Below the pieces are notes generated by a model, which saw only the letters and a list, made by a program, of their open reading frames with translations, was not told the DNA's origin and did not search any database. From positions 1,488,001-1,552,000 of the forward strand of contig BQMF02000006.1 in NCBI GenBank assembly GCA_027922465.2: 64,000 bases of DNA, read 5' to 3'. Position 1 is the stretch's first letter. Every line of letters begins with the position of its first letter. The stretch is from Turritopsis dohrnii. Lineage: Eukaryota; Cnidaria; Hydrozoa; Anthoathecata; Oceaniidae. Shown here one piece after another: positions 51,244-62,890 of this stretch. The position numbers and the translations under genes were made by a program.

Positions 51244-52281
51244 ATGTTAAGACCTAGACGACGTGGCAAGGTATGTATATTTCAATAATATATATTCTTT
51301 TTCTCTCTACATCATGCATACAGATAGGGTCTGAAAATTTAGCACAGTTATCAGCTTAGTAGTACCCTGTCTATCTATCGATAAACACAATTATATATAT
51401 GCAGCACTCACATTTACTTTTGATTTGCCAGTTTGTTCAGGGTATTAGGATGCAAATACAACCAAATGTAAACATTTGAAAGTCATCTATTGAAATGCTC
51501 AACACATTGGCAAGCTTTTTTATATGAAAAAAATAGGTGTGTGACGTCTCGCACACCTAATTAAGGATTGAGGTGTTTAAATTGTGTTAATTATTACTCC
51601 TGTAAAGCTGATTTAGGCATGTGATAACATGCAATCATGCAAATGCAAATCATTATTATATATATACTATTCTTATGTTTTAATCAAAATGAAAATTTGG
51701 ATCCCTAGTCCTATTTAATGTTTTTATAAGGAGTGTGAAAAATATTATGAAAGATATCTCCTGCTAATGAATGGTTTTGTTCAAAACATAACAAAAGTTC
51801 ATTATTTATTTTCAAATGTAAAATGCTATTATTATTCTTTTTCCTTTATGATAGACATTTCCCAGGTTTCAGTTTAAACACCATTTTCTTTTGACAAACT
51901 CATGGTAATAGTTCCGCCTGATTACTTGTGTGTAATAAATGTGACTTGTGATTGTGACACAAAATGTTATATGATTCAATTCTTTTAAAGCAAATCTCAA
52001 ATCTCATATCAAACATATTGCTACTTAAAATAGTTATGATAAGAGCATATAAATACAGTTTCGTTTACTGAGTTAGAGGTACTATTTTTCAATAGGGATG
52101 AAATTTATAGACACCATTGGTTAAAAATGTCTACATATTTTTTCTTACAAACGTGGGATGTCTTTCTGTATTGGTAGTAATTTTATAATGAAAAATGTTG
52201 AACTATGTAAAAGGAAATCTAAAAGAAAAAAATCCCTAAAATAATAATGAATGAAACAAAATAAATTAAATAAAAAAAATT

Positions 52282-52317
<36 letters not shown>

Positions 52318-55300
52318 AATTATTGTTTATTGATAATTGAGACGTGCTAAATGACTGCTAGTCTCAAGCAATCAATGAGTTTCAAGCAATTTTGCCCTTT
52401 AACTGTTGCTTTATCTAAAAGCTACCACAAATTCTTTCAGTTTCTTCCTCGCACCTCAGCTGCCTGGAATGCTCTTCAATCATGTGCGATAATCACATGA
52501 CTCATATTGGAAAGCCTGTATTGAAATGTAATCTATTCTTTATAAACTTCAAGAAATTTTTTTAGCACCGAATACAAAATTCTGAAACATGAGATAAAGC
52601 TAAGGTGAAACTGCAATTTTTCATTAGTAAATGATGTGAGAACAATACTGATAAATTTTAATGCAAATGGCTGAAATGTTTTTATATGTTGGTGATAAAT
52701 CAAATGGTTAGTCAGTGTTGTATATATACATATATTTCTTAATACAGGCTTATTTTTTTAATTATAGCACAAACATTCTCAAATTATTGAACTAATGGAA
52801 CATGATCCACCTTTTTTAATGAAAGAAAGGATTGATGATGTGATAGGTTTGTTAAATCCCCACATTTTTAGTTAAAAATTAGTTTTTATGTAGAAATGGC
52901 CTTCACTGTGCACAATGTGTTTCCCTTGCTTACAGACATATCTATTCAGAAATATGATGAATATGTTTGTACAAAAAGTTGACAAGGGTCCTGGGAAAGA
53001 GGTTTTAGGGTATAAAAAAATCACTTGGACTGCATAAAGTTTTTCTTTGCCTGATCTACTAGACAATCCCAATAGCACTCTCTCATAACTTGTTTCAGGT
53101 GAAGGGGTTTTTGCATTGAAAGATATTGACTGTGGTACACCGCTACTGGTATACAAAGGAAAACTGGTCTCCAAAAAGCAGGGAGACATTGCAACTATCA
53201 ATTATAAAAGAAGAAAATTTGGTTGTTTTGTTTTTGACATCAAATTTAATGGGAAAAATATGTGGTATGAAGATTTTTTACAAATTGCTTATATTTTGTT
53301 TTTGATATTTTGTATTTTACTAATAAAAACAATACTCATGGGTTATTATGTATTTTGGAGACATGAAATTTAATGTCTTTAGTGTTGATGCTACCTTGAG
53401 TGTTGGATTGGGGCGCTATGTAAATGACAGTCCTGAGGAACATGCTAATTGTAAAATGAAGCAGTTGTGTATAAATGGAGGGCCAGTACTGGTTTTCTTT
53501 TCAATTAAAAAGATAAATGCGTATGATGAACTTCGTTATTGTTACAATGACAGTGAAAGCAACCTCTCATGGAGACAAAGTGTAAGTCATTTCCATTAAT
53601 GTTTATGCAAAGGAGTAAAATTCAGCTGAAATTGATTTGTTCTTTTCAAGAGAATAAACTGCACAAAATTTAAATCCATCTTGAATTAAAAATATCTTTT
53701 TTTAATTTTTCCTTTTTCAGGACCAATATTTGAAACCTTTTTCCATGAAAAGAAAAGTAATTATGCCATTTATATCACTGTATATTCATCATTCAAGGTT
53801 TTGTGCTATTGTTTGCTGTTCACTGTTTTTGATAAAAATGATTATTTCATAGGAACTAGTCTTCATAGCTGATGAGATGGTAGATGGAATTATTTTGCAA
53901 GAGAAGCCTGCTGTTACAATGTTTCAAAAGGTTAGTATGAATTTGGGGTTGAAGTATGTGATTAATGATAAACGTCAATAATAAAAGTATTGTCTGGCAT
54001 ATAGGGGATATGGAATTATTTTTCTTATTGAAAATATCAAGTGTATAGCTGCACTACATTTTATAAGCAGTAGTGGCTTAGTGATTAAAGCATTGAGCTT
54101 AGGAACCCAATATTGAGGGTTCAAACCCCGCTGAGGTCAGGTGTTGAAAAAGTCACGACTCCTGGAGGTACTGCAACTAGCTCGATTCCCTGATGTATTT
54201 TGGGGAAAATGAAGGCTAGTCGGGGAGATTAACGCTATGATGAACATCAGGAATGTGTAGCCCCACTCCTTGTAGTGGCTTCGGCCTTGAGTGGGGTGAG
54301 TGATTTAAAAAAAAATAAAACCAGTATATGGGTGGGTTTCATTTTGATAATATAATAGTTAATGGTTACAGAATTATTACAGAATGCAATGACAGGAAGT
54401 GTCTGGTTTATGCTTCTACCAGACAAGATTTCTGTCAGTAGAATAATATAAAATTTTATATAGAAATTTGAATTCATGCTGTAATTTATGCAAACATGCC
54501 ATACAAATCTTCCATTCAAATAAATATTGTAATGATATATTAATTGCAGTGTTGTATTTCTGTTTTTAATATTTTTAATATTTTTTGCAGTTTGTGTATA
54601 TACCTGTATAAACATTGTTGTTTCTAGCCAGGTAGAACTGAAAGAAGATGTGTATCATTAGAAAGTCCAAATGGTATGACATTATTCCTATTATTTCAGA
54701 AATGAATTGGAACCATGGGTTTTTATTGTTGTAATATTTATTTATCATGTTTTTAGTGAGACCTCTAAGAGAACCATTCCTGAAAGTAGAAGATTTGACT
54801 AGGTGAAGAACTATTGGGTATTTTTTGTTAAATTTTGTAAATGAAAATTGCTTTTTATGACATTCTTATTTTTCAGAATTTTCAAGCCCCTTGTTTTGGA
54901 GAATGCTCATGATTCCTTTGATATCTTCAATGAACGGTTAGTCAGATTCCTTTCATTGAATAGTTCGGTAGTAGTACATGATATGTTTTTGATTCATGCA
55001 AAGGCATATGTTGATTATAGACCTAAAGATGCATGCAAGGAAAAGAGTGAAAATGGATACTGCGAAAACTGTGACATCAACTTTTCAAATTTAGATCATG
55101 TGAGATTTACTAACTCAATTATTTTCCATTGATTCACATGTATTGTGGAAACTGGTTGCTTCCTTAACTTAGAAGACTTTATTCTAAACTGATTTTTTTC
55201 CAGCACTTAAGTTCAGCACAGCATGCATTTAACATTGAAAAGTTTAAAAGAATTGACAAACTTGTTGAGGAATGTTCCCTTGATAATTTTGATACTTGGA

Positions 55301-58300
55301 TGAATAATTTTAAAAAGAAAAGGTATTTTATCGATTCTTTCAGTCATTCTTCCAAATTGTCTTTGTTTCTGATTGATTTATATACCGCTATTTTCTTGTT
55401 CTCTCTGTTTGATTCAGTCTGTTAAGTGATTCTCAAAAGTTATCATTGGATAATGAGGTTCACATGTTGATTGAGGAAACAGATGTCCATTCCAGTTATC
55501 ATTTGAATAATGAGGTGATGGAACCAGGGTGTGGTCTTAGTCAAAATCAGATGCTGATAGAAGTGCCACATATGAATTCTGGATATCAGTTGAATAATGA
55601 AATAACGGACGCAGGATTTGTTGATTGTGATTATCATTTGTTAAGTCAAGTTCAGATGCTGATGGAAGTGCCAATTAAGAATTCTGGTAATCAGATGAAT
55701 AATGAAATTGCAGAATCTGGATCGGTTAATGGCCTAACTCAAAATCAGATGCTTATAGAAGTCCCGAATATGAATTCTAGAAATCATGTGAATGTTCTTT
55801 CAAAACAAAAATCAATTGATGAAGTCAATGAAGAGCCTGGAAGCTTTTCTTTTCAAGCTCAAATGCAAGAAGCTGGTGAATCTCTTTCTTCTGAAAATCT
55901 TCCAATCAGGGAACCCGCTCTGAAAATGACAAAGTTGAGGTGATTAGGATTGAACACTCTTACCTGGACATTAGTACCGTGGCAGATTTGGACATCCTAT
56001 CATGAGTTTGGCGACAAGATGTCCGGCCGGATATCTCAGACGTCCGGCTTGGTGTTTAAACGCCCGGCCGGGAGTTTGAGATGTCCGGCCGGGTGTTTTG
56101 AAACTAGTCTTGAAACATCCGGCCGGACATCTTCACTCAAAACGTCCGGCCAGACGTTTGTAAAAATCTGGTCCTGAGAATTGCTTAGAAGTCCAAACGC
56201 CCGGCCGGAGATTTAATATCTGTAATGTCTGTATTAGTAAAGTATGTATTCAAAGAAACTCCCGGCCAGACATCTCAAACGCCGGCCGGGCGTTTAAACA
56301 TCTGGCCGGACGTTTGAGATATCCGGCCGGACATCTTGTTTCCAAACTCACGATAGGATGTCCAAATCTGCCACGATATATTAGGTATCCTTGTGGAATT
56401 GTAATACTTTGATACATTTTCATGATTATTCTTTTGTCTTTGTTTCAGACCTAAAACACGAAAGAAGTTTCCTTGTCCTGTTGCTGGATGCAAAAGAGAA
56501 GTCCCCTATTTACGCTCTCACTTGGAGATTTGTCATAACTGGAGCAGCATAAGTGCGAAGGCATCGGTCAGTAATTTTGGTTTGAGGAAGACCAACAAAG
56601 ATCCCACTAAAAAAGATTTTCACATGATGAGGAAATGTCCAATAATAGGATGTAAAGCAATTTTAAAAAGATTACCCAAGCATTTGTTAGAAATACACAA
56701 GGTTGAGAAAAACTATCATTATTATCAGTTACTAAAGAATGCAGAAGTAGTTGAAAAGACTTTTGAGGTTGGTTCGGTTGTAGCTTCACCAAAGTCAATA
56801 ACCAAACAAGCACCTAAACAGTATCCACTGAAATCAGCATCTAACAATTTGAGCAATCTTGCAGACCACTTGTCATCCTCTGACCTCACAGATTGTGATT
56901 TTCAAATAAATGAACCCTGCCACAAGGAAGATAGTGATAGTGATGGTGAGTTTACTTTAGATGATAATGGTTTATTAATATCTGGTTCATTGTCTGAATT
57001 GCTTACGGAATTCAAAACCTTTCTAACCGGATTTGATGGAGGGTGTCGAAGCATTGCAACAGCAACACAACTGACTTCTGACATAACACTGCTTTGTAAA
57101 AATGTAGGTTGTACCAGAAATTTAGATAACCTACTGAATGTGGACTATTTCCGTGATAAGTATATGGAAGTATGCAAGGCCCGTGGAAATCAAGCCACTA
57201 CAATTAGAAAATACCTTTCAAGCTTATTGCTTTTTTGTCATTTCCTGATAACGGATAAGTCAGATAAAGAACTACCAGATAAAAGAATATATAACCGGTC
57301 TGAGCTTCTGGCATTTATGAACCGTGTCATTATATGGAAACGTGGTCTTAACAGTGATTGCAAGACCGTTAAAAGACAGAAGGAAGTTGAAGACTTAGAA
57401 ATGCTAATTTTAGCTGATGATATCAGTAGATATGATAACTGTGAACACAGTGAAAAGGCAAATGCATTATTCTCAGAGTTAGAAACACAACTAAGGCAAG
57501 TCACGCAGGATGAATATTGCTGTTTAAGAGACCATTTATTGATCAACATTCATTTCGGAAATGGGGTGAGATCAGGAGTCACCAGTAACATGACGGTGAA
57601 AGAAGCAGAAGACCCTAGAACATCTGCAGATCTTTTAGAAGTCCGAGTTAAGCAGCATAAGATGAGACACCAATACGGACCTAGGCCAGTAAAGTTCTCT
57701 AAATCTGAATATAACCAATTGAAAATCTTTCTTAACGTCAGGAGCCAACTTCAGTCTCCATATGAAAACGTGTTTTTATCGTGGTCGGGTAACCCTATGG
57801 GCTCTGGTGCCGTGAGCAATCGATTAAATAATATCTGGAAAACCTACAAGATTTTTATTAAAACTCCAATAAAAAATCTTTCATCAAATCTCGTCAGAAA
57901 AAGCGTCTCAACAGGTATCAGAGATTCAAAAGTTGGATTTGAGCAAGAGGTAGCAGATCTTATGTGTCATGCAAAAAGTACTGCTGACACATGGTACCAT
58001 GTGCGAAATCGGCAAGTGTCCGTAGGCTTGGCGGGTAAAAAAGTTAGGGAACTGTTTCGTCCTAACCGTGAATGTAAAGAATCTAATTTCCCTATGGTGG
58101 TAAGCTTTACAAATTTGGTAGTTTCATCGGAAAGGCGGTAATGTCGTTTTAACAAAGCTGTGTGTTTTTAGCTCCCTTCATCTCCGAGAAAAACTTGGGA
58201 AAATCACGAAGTTGAGGAGCAAAAGGATTGTTTCGCAGAGGACATAAGTGAAGGAAGGGTAGTATATGGTAGAGTTAAAGAGAAGGTCGGCGAATTGAGG

Positions 58301-58979
58301 ACAGATGCATCTCCGCGACAGGTTTACGACAAACTGCGTCAATTAACTGGAAAAGTATTCTTTTATTTTAATTCATTCTCTCACTTTATACTAAATGATT
58401 ACTTTAAAGGAACTAAATTTCGTGGATGAATAGGCACATTTTTAATTTTGCAGGAGTTTAATTGTGGGAATTTAATTTTGTGGTTGAAAAACAATTCGGG
58501 AACGACTTAAAATATATAATCTTGCGGGAATTTAATTTCAATGAAGCCCCCTAAACCACGAAATCTACGAAATTCAGTTCTTTGAAAACTCTATGTTAAA
58601 CAATTATTGCGTTTCTTTTAGTTCTCCGACAATGACGGATCAAAATATAAGCCCGCTTCGCAAAATCGTCGATGTCTTTTTGTGAGACGTTTATTTTAGG
58701 TAATTCTTTAATTACATTTTGTGCGTAATGTTTCTTATGAATCGTGAATCATACCTTTACAATATGGTAAAGCAAACTCGTCGAAGTCTTTTTAGCGAGA
58801 ATGATATCGCAGTTTTACGAGAAAACCTTTCTCACGTAATAGAAGGGAAAGAAAAGATTACAGAATCAGTAGTGCGCGATGCTCTAAAGGATTATCCCGA
58901 ATTTAAAAACTACAAGTTTACACAACTGCGAACTCGCATTATGTATGAAAGAGCGTTGTTAAAAGATCAAGATTGTTGA
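51244..58979 (+). CDS. SET-domain / zinc-finger / tyrosine-recombinase-like fusion gene, about 14 exons
   Basis: Phase-consistent GT-AG exons: 51244-51270 (MLRPRRRGK), 52768-52846, 53099-53264, 53383-53581, 53721-53756, 53853-53930, 54628-54673, 54757-54802, 54878-55099, 55203-55321, 55418-55939, 56450-58099, 58172-58354, 58622-58681, and a last exon within 58740-58979 whose acceptor is unclear. Exons 2-4 give a SET methyltransferase domain (GEGVFALKDIDCGTPLLVYK, LGRYVNDSPEEHANCKM, YDELRYCYND), most like the KMT5A type. Exons 9-10 give a C2H2 finger of DBF4 spacing (CENC...HLSSAQH). The 55418 exon holds repeats of a QMLIEVPxMNS-type unit. The 56450 exon holds two zinc fingers and the recombinase core. 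The C-terminal helical part (SLFSENDIAVLRENLSHVIE) ends at 58979. It may be a domesticated transposon gene or part of a transposon. Confidence 0.72.
52279..52320. repeat. AT-repeat palindrome in an intron
   Basis: ATTGAC followed by (AT)n and GTCAAT form a perfect palindrome of 42 bases able to form a cruciform. It lies in the first intron of the SET gene. Confidence 0.8.
54070..54320 (+). mobile_element. tRNA-derived SINE in an intron of the SET gene
   Basis: An A box (TGGCTTAGTGATTA) and a B box (GGGTTCAAACCCC) lie about 45 bp apart, followed by a tRNA-unrelated body (CACGACTCCTGGAGGTACTG, GGGGAGATTAACGCTATGAT) and an A-rich tail at 54305-54318. This is the standard SINE layout, same strand as the gene. 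Target duplications are not obvious. Confidence 0.8.
55977..56376. mobile_element. 400-bp MITE with long inverted repeats and CCGGCCGG-rich core
   Basis: The first 70 bases (CCGTGGCAGATTTGGACATC...) match the reverse complement of the last 70 (...GATGTCCAAATCTGCCACGA) with few differences. TA at 55975-55976 and 56377-56378 may be the target duplication, as in mariner-type insertions. The core repeats GGCCGG within GACGTCCGGCC-like units. It sits in the intron before the recombinase exon. Confidence 0.82.
56450..58099 (+). CDS. Exon with two zinc fingers and tyrosine-recombinase core
   Basis: The acceptor is TTTGTTTCAG before 56450, and the strong donor GTAAGC follows 58099. Finger 1 is CPVAGCKREVPYLRSHLEIC, finger 2 CPIIGCKAILKRLPKHLLEI. 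After a linker and an N-terminal SAM-like helical domain (FRDKYMEVCKARGNQATTIR), the catalytic region shows Arg in NGVRSGVTSN, a basic HKMRHQ segment, Arg in NLVRKSVSTG, His in LMCHAKSTADTWY and the candidate nucleophile Tyr in the same motif. These positions match the R...K...R...H...Y order of tyrosine recombinases such as Cryptons, with Lys in place of one His. Activity is plausible but unproven. The exon is uninterrupted. Confidence 0.68.
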
Positions 58980-59159
58980 CTTATTTCTGCGTCATGCTTC
59001 TTAGTAATAAGATTTATCAAGTTATTTAGACGAGATATGACAAAGTTTCCACCATGAATTTGTCATGGCCGTAAACATGTTAATATTTCTTAGTTATATG
59101 TTAGTTATATTGCTTTGCTTATGTTTTTAACTTCTGTTTCGTTTTCCATTGAGGATGTT

Positions 59160-59345
59160 TGACACGCTGCTAAATGTTAATGGACTCCTTTCGGTGGCGC
59201 AAACTGACTCTTTTGACACGCTGAGAAATGTTAACGGACTCCTTTCAGTGGCGCAAACTGACTCCTTTGACACGCTGCTAAATGTTAACGGACTCCTCCC
59301 AGTGGCAATTTGACTCCTTTGACGATAAATCGGACTCCATTAAAT
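59160..59345. repeat. GGACTC motif array, right copy (tandem)
   Basis: Three tandem units of about 58 bp (GACACGCTGCTAAATGTTAA then GGACTCCTTTC and AGTGGCGCAAACTGACTC) followed by a single AAATCGGACTCC. The motif and orientation match the array at 50605-50742. Confidence 0.8.
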
Positions 59346-59686
59346 AAGTTTGTAATTATCCAAGGTACTGTCGACATGTGGATAATTTGACGTTGTGTGC
59401 CGACTGGAACTGCAGCTAGTAGTTTAAGATCACCTGTCATCGTGAATAAAATATATAAGGATTTGTGAACATTTAATATTTTGTTAATGACATTGTAGTT
59501 AGTTTAAACTTGCTTCCTTTGTTCTTGTTTTTGAAGAGTTGAAAACGTTGGTTCTCATTATCTTGTCATTTTGATGTAGCAGTTTTCAAAGTTTATCTTC
59601 CATACCAACATCTGAATTTAGTTCATTCGATGTTGTAGTTTTAGCATATAGTGTGCTAGTATGAAGTGAGTTTTAGGTTTTAAAAT

Positions 59687-60826
59687 ATGTGTAAACAAGT
59701 CTCCCTAGAAGAATTGAAGAAAGTTTTGGACCAGTCAGAAGATAACATTCGTTTAATATTCAGTGGAGCTGTGAGTTTCTAAGAGCTGTTTGTTCAGTTT
59801 TCATTTCTAACATTGATGAAAATTCATATGTAACGTTCATTTATTCAGAATTCAACATTTCGATATCGCTGGTATCACGAGAGTTCAAAAAAACGAAGTA
59901 TATGCTTTTTACTTATTGGGCACCTTCTCATCTTGTGATACTCACTTTCAGTGGGATCTTTGTTGCTCTTTCTTAAACCGAAATTGCTGACCGATGCCTT
60001 CTCACTTATGCTGCTCCAGTTACGATTCCTTTTTTCGCATCCAGCAACAGAGCAGGGAAACTTCTTTTGTGTTTTTGGTCTGAAACAAAGTATATGAAAT
60101 GTACTATATTTTACCGTGGTAAAATGTATATGCATACACATTGGAGTTGCTTGATTTTTAGGAATGCTAGATGTCTTTGCCGGTCTAAGTGATTTCTCTG
60201 ATGCTCAGGTGGATCAAGTTATATCCTACCTAAAGCAAAAAGTTTATGTATCAAGTTATAAAGTAAGATTACATTTAGAAAATGAGTTACTAATTCTACC
60301 ATTTATTTTATTATTTTTATTTTGTATTTGTGTTTAGGAGTCAGATTTTCTGCTCCGAGTGATCTTACCGGAAACCTTAAAGATCGTAATTTCGTATGTT
60401 CACGCAACCTCTGTGGACAGTGAAGTATGAATTTCATCTAATGTATTGTTGTGCAACTTCCATGTTTGATCCTTTTCAGATCTTTTTCTTTATTCATCAC
60501 TTATTTAGGTTGAAGATATTTTAATGAACGGAGAACAAGAGGAACTGTCAGAAGACGAAGAGGAACGTGAATTGGTAAGCAATTCGACTTATTCTTTTTA
60601 TGGTATGTTCATTTCTGTGGAACTCGTTATAAGAAAGAAGAAAATTGTCAAGCGTAGTCGGTATAAAAAGTTATATTTCATTGCTTTTTGTCCTGCTGTC
60701 TAGATTAGAAAAAAATACATCCCACCCAAACAGGACGGGTCCCCATATCACCAGACCGTACTTCTCCCAATAGATCGAGCGACTTATCCTCACTTGTTTC
60801 AAGGGGTGTTGATTTTCCGGATATGA
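59687..60826 (+). CDS. Small multi-exon gene, unrecognised
   Basis: Likely exons: 59687-59770 (MCKQVSLEELKKVLDQSEDN..., donor GTGAGT), a second within 60162-60262 (MLDVFAGLSDFSDAQVDQVI), 60338-60424 (SDFLLRVILPETLKIVISYV), 60509-60574 (acidic EEELSEDEEERE-like) and 60704-60826 (KKYIPPKQDGSPYHQTVLLP, stop TGA at 60824). Exons 2-5 join in phase. Exon 1 does not join exon 2 in phase, so an exon may be missing or exon 1 may be separate. The pattern of short helical exons, and its place after a GGACTC array, recall the SET gene, but I recognise no domain. Confidence 0.45.
59886..60085 (-). pseudogene. Decayed inverted copy of the recombinase gene's zinc-finger exon
   Basis: On the minus strand a stretch reads PKTQKKFPCSVAGCEK, NWSSISEKASVSNFGLRKSN and KMRRCPIS. 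It is nearly the same as the start of the 56450 exon (PKTRKKFPCPVAGCKR, NWSSISAKASVSNFGLRKTN) but with part of the first finger deleted. It is preceded by a CAG acceptor-like sequence on its strand. It lies, inverted, in the first intron of the small gene at 59687. Confidence 0.75.
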
Positions 60827-61540
60827 AAAGGTATACCATCTGTTTTATTAAAATTCCACTGTAACGGAAGTTGTTTTCATTACATTTTGCTTCTATTATC
60901 AGGTAATGATCAGCTTCATCCTTAACTTATCTCCTCTTCCTTAGTAACATGATAGTGCAACGTGTGGAACATGACATGATGATTCCTATCATATACGAGA
61001 AAGTAAACCATTTTTTTAATTCTTACTATATTTAAAGTACCTAGTGTCACACAAGTGCAGAAATGAAGTTGTTATTACCATTATGGGTAATAAGTGTAAA
61101 CCATTATGTTTGAAAGTCGCATGATTAATGTGCACGAAACACCAGATATCAATTTTTTTTTGTCATATTTTAGGTCATTTGTATTTTGTTTACATAAATA
61201 TATTGGGCTAATTTCATTGTCATTTTTGTAATGTCTCAATTCCGGTTAAACCTGTGAAAGAATTAGTTATCTGAAAGTCTCAATCCCACGTTCAAGTATT
61301 GTTCACACCATGCGAAAGAGACAAGGCGATTTCAATTAAATTCCTTCATCCGATTACATGTTTTCGTTAAGCATGTGCCAAACGTCTAAGACGCCACTTC
61401 ATATCTGATCATACCTGTGGACCAAACCATTGGCTGATTTCGTGTGTAACTTATTATTAGAGATACGGTATGGCAGTGCTTTTACGCACAGGCAGGTGGT
61501 TAGTAAGTCGATAGCGCTCATAAGGAGCTGAGACGCTGCT

Positions 61541-61800
61541 TTAAGGCCAATTTCCATTCAAGAATATATCCGCGCGGACGTAGGTAATCCACGCTCAGTG
61601 ACTCAGAACGCATGCGTATTGACTAATTCATAAGCGTAGTTATGTCCGCTCAGCGAGCAAAAATAAAGTTAAAAAATTTTAACTTTTTTTAAGCCCGCCG
61701 ATGTCCGCTGATAATTTCAGCCAATCGTGTCTTTTGATTTCCATTTGCAGCTGTTTGGCCGCTCGGAAAATTCTACGTCCGCGCGGGCATAAGCGTTAAA
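61541..61800. mobile_element. MITE-like inverted-repeat element
   Basis: CCGCGCGGACGTAG at 61570-61583 is exactly reversed at 61773-61786. A GATTTCCATTTGC/AATTTCCATTC pair and a central AAAGTTAAAAAATTTTAACTTT palindrome add to the foldback shape. The outer ends and target duplication are not certain. Confidence 0.5.
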
Positions 61801-62504
61801 AGCGCATTGAAGTAGAGTATGATCTGATCTTCTTTAAAGATGGCAGACGTCAAACCTTCTATCTTTTTTGTCTCGCTCACAGGGATTTAGATGCTAAAAA
61901 CTACCAAGAATATTTCTCTCAGCAAAACAAAAAGATGGAAGAGTTGATTCGAAAGTTATTTCCTGAAAACTACACGGGAACGACTTATTAAAAGAAGCCT
62001 TAAAAGGCGCAAAGACGGAAATATTGGTCTCGATTCGAGCAAGAAGCACAAAGAAAGCTCAAACTAATTTTACATGTGAATTATGCAATCATTCGTTCGC
62101 AAGAAAAATAGGGAAAGCGAATTACCAAAATAAATGCAGAAAGAAAGAAAATCCTTTCGATTCAGCAAATGAAACCAAAACCAAGGAAAGCATCAAAATC
62201 AACGTGATACTCCATTGATGGAGATCATTTTAGAATGCAGAGCTATCCAAAACCGCTGCGTTCAGAGCCATAATGTGACAGGAGGAATAAACAAACAAAC
62301 GTTTTAACAATATATGATACTCCAAGGAAAATTTGGCACTGAGCCTTCTTCGAATGAACGCTTCTACGGTGTTTTGTTAATGAACAAGAAGCCGCTTAGC
62401 TTGAAGACTTCAGGACGTAACACAACGATGCATATCTAATCTCAAAAATACAACATTGCCGAATTGCCAAATTATGTTCATATCTGACAAAAAAATTCAA
62501 ACTC

Positions 62505-62890
62505 AAACACTTCTAATTATGCGTTGTACAAATTTTTATGAATATTGTCCAAATTTAGCCCGAATGACCCATTTCTGGTCAAATCTGACAAAATGACTGT
62601 CAAATTCGAAATCAGCACCTATCAAATATAATAAATGCAAAATTTCATGAAATTTGAAAAATTTTGGAAATATGATCCAAATTTGGCCTAAATTGCCCAA
62701 ATTTAGTCAAACCTGGGAAAATCATTGTCAAATTTGAAATCAGCACCTTTCAATTGTGATTTGTGCAAAATTTCATGAAAATTGAAGAAGTTTTGAAATT
62801 TGGTCAAATTTGGCCTAAATTGGCCAATTTTAGTCAAACCTGGCAAAATCATTGTCAAATTTGAAATCACCCATTTGAAATTTGAAATGA
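62505..62890. repeat. Tandem repeat, three diverged copies of about 125 bp
   Basis: Each copy includes a CAAATTTxGCCxxAATxxCCC-like segment and ends GTCAAATTTGAAATCAGCACC or a close variant. The starts are near 62505, 62630 and 62760. It is noncoding. Confidence 0.8.

Noticed and set aside
62024..62218. Frame with a C2H2-like motif (CELCNHSFARKIGKANYQNKC)
   Set aside because: Only one partial finger with no proper His pair, no ATG-led gene structure and no splice partners; perhaps a relic.
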